DNA of 64,000 nucleotides, from positions 3,410,001 to 3,474,000 of the forward strand of contig OY762224.2 of assembly GCA_963665265.2 (NCBI GenBank), read 5' to 3'. The notes under the pieces were generated by a model. It had not been told where the DNA came from. It saw only the letters and a program-made list of their open reading frames with translations, and did no database searches. The translations under genes were made by a program, and so were the position numbers. Shown piece by piece: positions 53,502 through 61,030 of this stretch (position 1 is the first letter of the stretch; the number at the start of each line of letters is the position of its first letter). The stretch comes from CAXXHQ01 sp963665265. GTDB lineage: Bacteria > Planctomycetota > Planctomycetia > Pirellulales > Thermoguttaceae.

Positions 53502-54761
53502 ATGAAAATCACGTCACTTTGTCTTGCGGCGCTCACCATCTTTTGCGGCGAGGCGTTCGGCAATATGGGCGTTTTTTACGGCTATGGGCACACGCTTCAA
53601 CTCGTGAACACCGCGAACGTGCAAATGGTCTCCGAGGAGGTGACGATCTCGCCGAAATGCGGCGCGACCCCTTTGGCCAGCGTCGTTGAATTTCGATGTA
53701 AGTTCGTTTTGAAAAACAGGACGACGAAACCCGTCGATATCCAAGTCGGTTTTCCTCTCGGTCGCACTTCAAAAGTTGATCCGAAATGGCAAGAGCCCAG
53801 TTCAAACCCTATCTCCGATTACAGTTTTACCGCTCGCGACGGGAGACAAACCTATTACGTTCGGTACGAAGCCGCAGACTCGCAAAAGAAGTTTCGCAAA
53901 ATTCTGCTCTGGGAAATGACATTCGCCTCAAAGGAGAGCAAAACCGTCGTCGTCCGATACAAAATTCCCGTCTCGCCGACATTCGGAGCGTTCACTCCTT
54001 CTTTGTTCGATTCCGCCTTAATCAATACGTCGTCTTCGAAACTATCTTCTGATCAACTACTTGAACTGTTCGCAATGCGAAACCCCTTGCGTGAATTCGG
54101 ATTCTGCGATTCCTATGAATTCGCATACGTCACGGAAACAGGCCGATCGTGGGCGGGGCCAATCGAATCGGCGACGTTTCGGCTGAACGATCAACAATTT
54201 CAAAAGGACCTGAACGACTCCTTCCAAAAAGAAGCGACGCTAAATCGGAACCGGCCGTCGACCGACGCGACTCGAGGCCCCGATCTTCAACTCGCTGAGA
54301 TTTTTAAGACTCCATTCAGAACCGTCTCTCCGGAAGGATGGAAACCGGCGTCAATGCCCGCCGTTTCCGCAAGTGGAACGACGGCTGCAAGCGAGCCTAA
54401 CTGCCTCGTATTGAAATATGACAATTACGAACCTAAACAACCATTAGTTTTTCACTACTACGGATTGCCCTTCCCTCAAAAAGCCGATGAATGCGAGGAG
54501 TGGATCCGAACCGCATTAGGTCAAGAGCCTAAGCAATCCGTCGTTCTCGAATTACGCGAACTATTGGCCGCATTTTTTGGAGTTCCGCCTAAATCGGAGA
54601 CCGTAAAGGATTTCGCTTCGACCCAAGTTTGGTTCACTCCCGATAGAGCGATTAAAGAGTCAGAGTTGACCGCCGAACAAAAGGCGATTTTAACTCGGCT
54701 TGAGGAAATAGCAAACAACCTTCCCGCAGACGACCCTAAAAAAAGGAATAAGACCGACTAG
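53502..54761 (+). CDS. Exported protein, DUF4424-like, unknown function
   Basis: This 419-residue protein has a signal peptide (MKITSLCLAALTIFCGEAFG). The mature N-terminus (NMGVFYGYGHTLQLVNTANVQMVSEEVTI) and the strand pattern VVEFRCKFVLKNRTTKPVDIQVGFPLG resemble the DUF4424 group of bacterial exported proteins; this match is by eye. The rest is mixed, with no recognised catalytic motif. The gene has its own ribosome site and overlaps the convergent methyltransferase gene by four bases at the 3' end. Confidence 0.75.
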   Translation: MKITSLCLAALTIFCGEAFGNMGVFYGYGHTLQLVNTANVQMVSEEVTISPKCGATPLASVVEFRCKFVLKNRTTKPVDIQVGFPLGRTSKVDPKWQEPSSNPISDYSFTARDGRQTYYVRYEAADSQKKFRKILLWEMTFASKESKTVVVRYKIPVSPTFGAFTPSLFDSALINTSSSKLSSDQLLELFAMRNPLREFGFCDSYEFAYVTETGRSWAGPIESATFRLNDQQFQKDLNDSFQKEATLNRNRPSTDATRGPDLQLAEIFKTPFRTVSPEGWKPASMPAVSASGTTAASEPNCLVLKYDNYEPKQPLVFHYYGLPFPQKADECEEWIRTALGQEPKQSVVLELRELLAAFFGVPPKSETVKDFASTQVWFTPDRAIKESELTAEQKAILTRLEEIANNLPADDPKKRNKTD

Positions 54762-55510
54762 CTTTTGACTGCCGTCATGATTAGATCGACGCTTTTTTTC
54801 GGATCAAATGGGCGGCCGTCGTAATCGCCGTAAAACTTGACTTCGCTCGCTCCGCGTTCTTCGACAATGCGTCGCAGTTCGTCGACGGCGAGCGTTAGCA
54901 GCGGGGCGAACTCCGTTCGCAAAGGAGCTGCGCCGGTCGGATCAATGACCAGTAGCTCCACGTAGCCTCGTTCGCCCGTTCGATGCACGCCCTTGACGAT
55001 TATGCGTTCCCCTTCGGAAAGAAGCGCGCGGTTGCACTTTTGCCAAACGCATGGCCCGTCGGACAAACGGGCTAGATTCAAAATATGAATGACGAGCGCT
55101 CCTCCAGGGCGCATCGCGGCGAGCATCGCGCTAAACGCGTTTTTTACGACTGACAGATCAGCGGACAAAGCCAGTGAATTGCCGACGCAAATGACGGCGT
55201 CAAAAGGGCTTGAGGGCGTAAACGGTTCGTCGAATCCACGGCGAGTCCAACGTAGATTCTCGTTCTCGCCGCACCGTCCCTTGGCGATGTCGAGCATCAC
55301 GGGGCTGAGATCGGCCCCTTCGACCGCGATTCCCCAATCATGAAACATCGTCGCATGGCGACCGGAGCCGCAAGCGGCGTCCAGGACTCGTCGCACGGAA
55401 TGTTTTTCAAAAAGGTCGCGATAGAACGGCGCCTCAAGCTTTAAACGCTTCGCCCAATCGATCATCGCCTCATAGGCTTCGGCGATTACGTCAAAACGCG
55501 GTTCAGTCAT
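54758..55510 (-). CDS. Class I SAM-dependent methyltransferase
   Basis: This 250-residue protein has the Rossmann-like methyltransferase core: motif I VLDAACGSGRHATMF (about 40-54), acidic residue of strand 2 in VEGADLSPVMLDIAKGR, motif near FDAVICVGNSLAL, and MRPGGALVIHILN. No substrate can be named. The start MTEPRFDVIAEAYEAMIDW has the usual N-terminal helix. It is encoded on the minus strand, downstream of motB, with a G-rich tract between them. Confidence 0.88.
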   Translation of the reverse strand: MTEPRFDVIAEAYEAMIDWAKRLKLEAPFYRDLFEKHSVRRVLDAACGSGRHATMFHDWGIAVEGADLSPVMLDIAKGRCGENENLRWTRRGFDEPFTPSSPFDAVICVGNSLALSADLSVVKNAFSAMLAAMRPGGALVIHILNLARLSDGPCVWQKCNRALLSEGERIIVKGVHRTGERGYVELLVIDPTGAAPLRTEFAPLLTLAVDELRRIVEERGASEVKFYGDYDGRPFDPKKSVDLIMTAVKS

Positions 55511-55586
55511 TGCGTCGTCCTTTCACAACGCCCCTCGCGGAATTATACCGACGACAAACGAAAAAGTCCTGCGGTAGAGCAGAGGA

Positions 55587-55628
55587 GGGGCGTTGTAGGG
55601 CATAGGGGGTAGGGCGTAGGGGACAGGG
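55587..55628 (+). other. G-quadruplex-prone tract
   Basis: Six runs of three to five G lie within 42 bases, separated by short loops (for example GGG-CATA-GGGGG-TA-GGG-CGTA-GGGG-ACA-GGG). This fits a G-quadruplex motif on the plus strand. It lies between the motB stop and the methyltransferase start, both on the minus strand. Confidence 0.6.
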
Positions 55629-55692
55629 ACGCGGCAAGCGAAACCGCTAATGAGTCACCCAAAGACGCGATCACCGTAGCGCCGCGTTTACT

Positions 55693-56562
55693 CTATTTGC
55701 GCAACGGTATAAGCGGCTTCATGCCCGGCGGCAGACTTGGCGCCGCGTTCTGCGGATCTTCGATCCATTCATTAAGAAGTCGAATTTCGACTCGGGAATT
55801 CTTTTCGCCGAGCGCCGCGTCGACCGGCATGTCCAGAGGCTCGTTCTCGGCGGCCAAAGCGATGCGCATGCGTTGAGGATCGACGCCGTGTTCGATCAGA
55901 TAATCGCGAACGGCGCGGCATCGGGCGTAGGCCAAATCGATGTGGTCGCGGTAGACGGAATCTTTCGGCAAGGGCCTGCGCGAAGTGTGCCCGCGCAGCT
56001 CTATTTTTTGCAGTTTGCCGGCCAAGGCCTGGGCGACGAAAAACATTTCGCTCTTTTGCTTATTGGAAAGATCGGCGGAGAACTCCGGGAAGAAAATTCG
56101 TCCGCCCGGCACGGTGTATTCGCCGGTCTTGGTGACTTTCAGCGCGACGCTGCTATCGCTATTCGCTTTTCCCGTGGTAAGCGTGCGCGCTTTTTTATCT
56201 TCTTTTTCCGCCTTCAGTTCGGCGGGAATTTTTCCGCGCATCGAGGCCGGTCCGCCGGTCCAACAGTTCGCCAAAGTCCAGTTCGGTCCGAAGCGGTCGT
56301 AGAGCGAACGAATGACCTTACGCATCTTCGCGTCTTCCGCCTCGGAATCGGTCATGCCTCCGCCTCCGGTCGGATTGATCTGCCCGGCGTTTTGCGGCGG
56401 GTTTTTGCTGTCTGCGTGCCCTTTATCGCTTGCCCCCGGTCCGCTCGTCGTGGCATAGAGCACCACGAAGAACGCCATGATGATGGTGATCATATCCGCG
56501 TAGGAGACCATCCATTCAGGCGCTCCGCCTTCAGACGACTGCGGCGGCGGTTTATTTCCCAT
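55693..56562 (-). CDS. motB: Flagellar motor stator protein MotB
   Basis: This 289-residue stator subunit has one transmembrane helix near the N-terminus (WMVSYADMITIIMAFFVVLYAT) with the proton-path aspartate at D23. The linker region is Gly/Asn/Pro-rich. The C-terminal OmpA-like peptidoglycan-binding domain (about 165-270) shows ELRGHTSRRPL and YARCRAVRDYLIEHGVDPQRM. It anchors MotA to the cell wall so that ion flow turns the flagellum. It follows motA after 45 bases in the same unit. No other flagellar gene is in the window. Confidence 0.92.
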   Translation of the reverse strand: MGNKPPPQSSEGGAPEWMVSYADMITIIMAFFVVLYATTSGPGASDKGHADSKNPPQNAGQINPTGGGGMTDSEAEDAKMRKVIRSLYDRFGPNWTLANCWTGGPASMRGKIPAELKAEKEDKKARTLTTGKANSDSSVALKVTKTGEYTVPGGRIFFPEFSADLSNKQKSEMFFVAQALAGKLQKIELRGHTSRRPLPKDSVYRDHIDLAYARCRAVRDYLIEHGVDPQRMRIALAAENEPLDMPVDAALGEKNSRVEIRLLNEWIEDPQNAAPSLPPGMKPLIPLRK

Positions 56563-56607
56563 GACTTATATCTTTGCGACTGACTCGATGAATTGCTTAT
56601 TGAACGC

Positions 56608-57411
56608 TTAGATGCGGCGATCGTCCATATCTTCTTCGTCCCTCGGCCGAAGCTTCGGCGGAAGGAACGTGAGCAAGCGTTGTTCGACGACTCGCGGGCT
56701 GTCGCCCGACTGAATCGCTAAGACGCCGCGCAAGATAATTTCCTTGAACATCACTTCTTCATGATTGATGCAGGCGAGCTTCTCGGCCATCGGAATGCAA
56801 ATTAGGTTGGCCGTTACGGCTCCGTACAAGGTGCCGACGAGGGCCACGGCCATCGACGGGCCGATCGAGGCCGCGTTCGACAAATTGCCGAGCATCATCA
56901 CGAGGCCCAGCAGCGTGGCGATCATACCGAAAGCCGGGCCGCAACGCCCGATGGTTTCCAGAACTTTTTTACCTTCGGCGTGTCGCAATTCCATCGCTTC
57001 GATTTCCGTTCGCAGCACTTCGTTGACCGTTTCGGGCTTGATGCCGTCGACGGCCAATTGAATGCCTAGGGCGACGAACGGGTTTTCAATTTCTTTGCCT
57101 TTGTCTTCCAAGGCCAGGAGTCCGTCGCGGCGCGCGATCTCGGCCAGCTTAACAATATCTTTGATGATCTCGCTCGGATTATGACGCTTTCTATAGAAAA
57201 GCATCTTGACGATTGAGAAGACCGACAACACGCGATGGATCGGAAATCCGACGAGCATGACGGCAGTGCCGCCGCCCAACACCATCATGATGGCGGGCGG
57301 ATCGACGAACCCGGCGAAATTGATCCCTTCGCCGTGCATTCCCATAAACAGCAAGGCGCCGGTCATCATCAGAAAGCCGAGTATTAACCCTCCGATGGTC
57401 GTAATGTCCAT
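56608..57411 (-). CDS. motA: Flagellar motor stator protein MotA
   Basis: This 267-residue membrane protein has four hydrophobic segments, two at the start (IGGLILGFLMMTGALLFM and AIMMVLGGGTAVMLVGF) and two around GPAFGMIATLLGLVMMLGNL and GPSMAVALVGTLYGAVTANLI. Between them is the cytoplasmic loop with charged residues (KMLFYRKRHNPSEI, RDGLLALEDKG) that touches FliG in known motors. It pairs with MotB. The conserved proline of the third segment (GPAFG) is present. Confidence 0.94.
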   Translation of the reverse strand: MDITTIGGLILGFLMMTGALLFMGMHGEGINFAGFVDPPAIMMVLGGGTAVMLVGFPIHRVLSVFSIVKMLFYRKRHNPSEIIKDIVKLAEIARRDGLLALEDKGKEIENPFVALGIQLAVDGIKPETVNEVLRTEIEAMELRHAEGKKVLETIGRCGPAFGMIATLLGLVMMLGNLSNAASIGPSMAVALVGTLYGAVTANLICIPMAEKLACINHEEVMFKEIILRGVLAIQSGDSPRVVEQRLLTFLPPKLRPRDEEDMDDRRI

Positions 57412-57772
57412 TGTCTCTTATCCTTTTCCAACGCACGTTCGTCGCGCAGTTGACCGCGCGGGGTTGCGCACGCAACCTCCTCGTAGATATAGCTTTTTAT
57501 TACAAAAGTGGTTGCGAAATCGAAACAAAAAAGGGAACGATCGAAACGATTGTGCAGGTTATGCGGAATTCGATAACAGTCCGATGCTGGCCTAGTTTTC
57601 TGACAGTCGGAGATAAGAAAAAAGGCGAGATCACCCCCACCCTTCGGCGGGATCATTTATTGATATACGGCAGCTTCCACGTCTCTTCCCAGTCGCCGGG
57701 GTCTTTCGCAACTCCTTTAGGTGTATTAAAATACGTCTCTGGATATTACGAATTCCGAATTAAAGCGACGAA
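57412..57772 (+). other. Intergenic stretch between divergent motA and purM
   Basis: These 361 bases separate two divergent genes, so promoters for both are expected. I saw no clear -35/-10 or -24/-12 pair and no gene. Confidence 0.4.
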
Positions 57773-58840
57773 ATGGCCAAAGCAACCTATAAAGACGCCG
57801 GCGTGGACTTAGACGTTTACCGTCAATCGATGGCCCGCCTCCCGAAGCTCCTTTCCCGAACTTTCTCGCCGCGGGTGATGCCGCTCGATGGAGGGTTCGC
57901 CGGGCTGTTTCAACTCGATTTCGGAAGTCCGCTCTTCGCACGCAATTATAAGGAGCCGGTGCTGGTCTCTTGCACCGACGGCGTGGGAACGAAACTGAAG
58001 GTTGCGTGCATGGCCGGGGTGCATCACACCGTCGGCATTGATCTCGTGGCGATGAGCGTGAACGACGCCCTTTGCTGCGGGGCCGAACCGCTCTTCTTCC
58101 TCGATTACGTGGCCATGCCCAAGGACGACACCGAGTTATTGGCGGCGATCGTCGAAGGGGTGACGAATGGCTGCGTGGAAAGCGACTGCGCGTTGATCGG
58201 TGGCGAGACGGCGATTTTGCCAGACCTTTACGCCCCCGGCGACTACGACTTGGCGGGTTTCTGCGTCGGCGTCGTCGATAAGGCGAACGTCATCGACGGC
58301 CGCGCGATGGAGCCGAACGACGTCGTGATCGGCGTGGCCTCGTCGGGCATGCACTCGAACGGCTACAGCTTGGCCCGCAAGATTGCCTTCGACATCGCAG
58401 GCTTGAAGATTCACGATCACGTCGAAGAGCTCGGCCAAACTATCGGGCAAGCCTTGCTTACGCCGACCGTTCTTTACGCCCGGCCGATTCGCTATGTATT
58501 AAATCACTATCGCGTGAAGAACGTCGTGCACGGCATCGCGCACATTACCGGCGGCGGCCTGCGTGAAAACCTTGGCCGCATCGTGCCTAAGGGAGTGCAT
58601 ATCGTCATCGAACGCGGTACATGGACCGCCCCGCCGATCTTCAATTGGATGCAACGCCAAGGCGAAGTCGATCAGGACGAGATGGATCAGGTCTTCAACA
58701 TGGGCTTGGGCATGGTCCTCGTGGTGGCGCCGTATTACGCCGACAGCATTCGCCAACAGTTGAAGAAATTTAAACTGCAAAGCTGGATCATCGGTCGCGC
58801 CGAAAAAGGAGACGGCGGCGTGAGTTGGGGAAAACTCTAA
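57773..58840 (+). CDS. purM: Phosphoribosylformylglycinamidine cyclo-ligase (AIR synthetase) PurM
   Basis: This 355-residue enzyme closes the imidazole ring in purine synthesis, making aminoimidazole ribotide from FGAM with ATP. Family patterns are VLVSCTDGVGTKLKVA, HTVGIDLVAMSVNDALCCGAEPLFFLDYVA, CALIGGETAILPDLYAPGDYDLAGFCVG, GVASSGMHSNGYSLARK and AHITGGGLRENLGRIVPKGVH. Length is as expected. The ATG has only a weak ribosome site. It stands as a single gene. Confidence 0.96.
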   Translation: MAKATYKDAGVDLDVYRQSMARLPKLLSRTFSPRVMPLDGGFAGLFQLDFGSPLFARNYKEPVLVSCTDGVGTKLKVACMAGVHHTVGIDLVAMSVNDALCCGAEPLFFLDYVAMPKDDTELLAAIVEGVTNGCVESDCALIGGETAILPDLYAPGDYDLAGFCVGVVDKANVIDGRAMEPNDVVIGVASSGMHSNGYSLARKIAFDIAGLKIHDHVEELGQTIGQALLTPTVLYARPIRYVLNHYRVKNVVHGIAHITGGGLRENLGRIVPKGVHIVIERGTWTAPPIFNWMQRQGEVDQDEMDQVFNMGLGMVLVVAPYYADSIRQQLKKFKLQSWIIGRAEKGDGGVSWGKL

Positions 58841-59517
58841 GCGGCCAGCGTTCAAATTGTCTTTCGCTTTTCTCGCCGATTAGAGAACGGTATAGCTTCC
58901 GCTCGCCGCAAAGGCGTCGTCACTTCAGACAAAAACGTTCGATAATTAATCGTCGCTCATCTCAATCGCGAGAACCGTCATTTGGCACAATGCTCCGTCA
59001 TATCTTACGGCGTGCGAGCATCTTTCCACGCAATGTTCGCCTCTAGCCGATCATTGCGAGCGTAAATCGCTTGTTTCCAGCGATTATCTTTATTAGAAAC
59101 CCTTTCGGCATAGGGTTTGCTTTGCATTAGGGCATGAACGCAACCAAACAAAGCACGAACGACGTCACGTCGCCGCGAACGCAGCGGGAAATATTCTTCA
59201 TGCGCGCTAAGACTCGCCGCAGCGATTCAAACAAGAAGAAACAGTCGTTTTTCCAGGGGAATACGATGTTTCGTCAATGTTAGCGCAGCCAAAGATTTAT
59301 CGAATCTCGAAGAACTTAGCATTCGGACTCGTTTTTCGACGTTTTTAGAAATTGACGTGAATCGGGAAAGAAATACAATCGGCGTATTGAGACTTCATCT
59401 CAACTAATGCCGTCCCGCCTTTCGTCGGCGCCGTAAGTTCGCCGACTCTCGACATGAACGCCGCGATTTCGCCGAAGCATGCGCGAGCGAAGAACGCGGC
59501 AATCAAGGAGGCCTGAA
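58841..59517 (+). other. Intergenic stretch upstream of a DUF1559 gene
   Basis: These 677 bases hold no supported gene. They contain a sigma-54-like site at 59105-59121 and, just before the next gene, an AAGGAGG ribosome site at 59505-59511. Confidence 0.4.
59105..59121 (+). promoter_or_regulatory. Sigma-54-like promoter, second copy of the motif
   Basis: TTCGGCATAGGGTTTGCT has GG (59107-59108), ten bases, then GC (59119-59120), with TTTGC at -12. It closely resembles the site at 23165-23182 (both TTTCGGCA...TTGCTT). The next gene on this strand, a DUF1559 protein, starts about 395 bases downstream. Confidence 0.5.
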
Positions 59518-60195
59518 ATGACAAACAAAAGAAGACAAAGACGCTCGGAGCGCGCTTTCACGCTTGTCGAGTTGCTCGTCGTAATCTCCATTATCGGGAT
59601 GTTGTCGAGCTTGTTATTGCCCGCCATTCAAGCCGCGCGCGAAAGCGCTCGCCTCATGCAATGCAAAAGCAATCTGTATCAAATCTGGATCAATACGGAC
59701 AACTATCGATCATCTACGACCAAGGGAAAAATGCCGACGGCCGCCGATCTTGGAAATTGGTGCATGCGAGTCGCGCCCGGCAAGAAGTTTCCCGTGAGCG
59801 ATAAGAACGCCTTGCCGGAAACGTTCGGTTTGGAGGCGTTTTTCAAGAAGAAGATTCAAGGCTCGATGCAAGGAATATTCGTTTGCCCCTCGGCCACCCG
59901 CGAAATGCGCGAAGTCTGGGAAAGCACGTACGCCTTCAGCATCGCCGCGAATTTGGAAAAACCTCTCACGCAAGTAAGAGGAATCACCAATTCCGATACG
60001 GACGGGCCTTCCATACTCACGCAGATTTGGGTCTGGGACAATTACAACATGAAACCAGGCGACAGCGGCTGGCGAGGACCGTTCGGCTCGGGCTATTCGA
60101 TTTCAAACGCACAACCAAAAACGCACGCCCGATCAGGATTGTACGGGTACAACTGCTTATTTCGCGACGGCAGCGTTGATTTTAAAACCCTTTAA
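59518..60195 (+). CDS. Short DUF1559-like pseudopilin
   Basis: This 225-residue protein has a strong prepilin motif (RAFTLVELLVVISIIGMLSSLLLPAIQAARESARLMQC). The body is shorter than usual DUF1559 proteins, and the end motif is altered: the histidine in THARSGLYGYNCLFRDGSVDF is 14 positions before DG rather than the usual ten. AAGGAGG sets the ATG at 59518. It heads a run that continues with a membrane protein and a dockerin-like PEP-CTERM protein on the same strand. Confidence 0.88.
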   Translation: MTNKRRQRRSERAFTLVELLVVISIIGMLSSLLLPAIQAARESARLMQCKSNLYQIWINTDNYRSSTTKGKMPTAADLGNWCMRVAPGKKFPVSDKNALPETFGLEAFFKKKIQGSMQGIFVCPSATREMREVWESTYAFSIAANLEKPLTQVRGITNSDTDGPSILTQIWVWDNYNMKPGDSGWRGPFGSGYSISNAQPKTHARSGLYGYNCLFRDGSVDFKTL

Positions 60196-60300
60196 TGACG
60201 CCGACGGAGCGTTAGTGCGAAAGGTTAACTGACTTCGCGGGACTTCATACCTGAACGCATTCGCCCCTCATAGCGAGAGGGCGATAGAAAGAATAGGCAA

Positions 60301-60990
60301 ATGATTTTGACGACGGCTACGGCAAGCGTCATCGCCGCCGTATGGTTGGGAATCCTCGCATTTTTCGGCGTAACTCCGTTCGGCTGGATCGGAATTCTCG
60401 CCGGACTGCTCACAGGAATCGCGGCTCGCTTTTTCGCTTCAAGCGGTCAACGCGCGGCGATTAGTTTCGGCGCGGCGTTCGGAGCTTTCGCCGTAATGGC
60501 GATAGCGGCCTTCGTCTCGCCATGCGAGCAAATAACGCCAAATGAGCAATCGTTCGAAGCGATCCTCAGCGACGACGCATTCATCGATTCAATCGCCGAA
60601 CAAATAATATTTGATCGCGCTATGAACCTTCCGGCGAACGCGAATAACGTGAACGGAGCGACCGCCTCCCCCTTCGTCGATCCCAAAGTCGGCGTTCCGA
60701 AAGAAGTGCGAGTCGCCGCCGAGGCCAAGTGGAAGGCGATGAGCGCGACCGAGAAAGAGAAAGCGCGTCGCATTCGACGCCAACTCGCGATTGATTCGGC
60801 GAACGCCAATCAGAATCCTAACTACATTTGGATAGAACGTTTACGCAGGTTGAACTATTGTTGGACGACCGCGGCATTGGCGTTTCTCACATCCGTGCTC
60901 GGCCTTCAAGCAAAGCCTCCGACGGAATCGCGAACGATTCCCAAACCAAAATTTAGAAACGGCATTCAGAGCGCCAGGAAATCCGCATAA
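60301..60990 (+). CDS. Membrane protein, unknown function
   Basis: This 229-residue protein has two or three hydrophobic segments at the start (SVIAAVWLGILAFFGVTPFGWIGILAGLLTGIAARFF and ISFGAAFGAFAVMAIAAFV). A hydrophilic helical middle follows (about 80-180, with AEAKWKAMSATEKEKARRIRRQL), then one further hydrophobic segment (CWTTAALAFLTSVLGL) and a basic tail. I recognise no family. It lies between the short DUF1559 gene and the dockerin-like gene, 40 bp from the latter, and may be cotranscribed with them. Confidence 0.75.
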   Translation: MILTTATASVIAAVWLGILAFFGVTPFGWIGILAGLLTGIAARFFASSGQRAAISFGAAFGAFAVMAIAAFVSPCEQITPNEQSFEAILSDDAFIDSIAEQIIFDRAMNLPANANNVNGATASPFVDPKVGVPKEVRVAAEAKWKAMSATEKEKARRIRRQLAIDSANANQNPNYIWIERLRRLNYCWTTAALAFLTSVLGLQAKPPTESRTIPKPKFRNGIQSARKSA

Positions 60991-61030
60991 CAGGTTAAAT
61001 TAAGTGAATTTATCACAGGAGTTTCGTACA

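Noticed and set aside
58960..59005. TTGGCACAATGC considered as a sigma-54 site
   Set aside because: Spacing fails: ten bases after GG comes CG, not GC.
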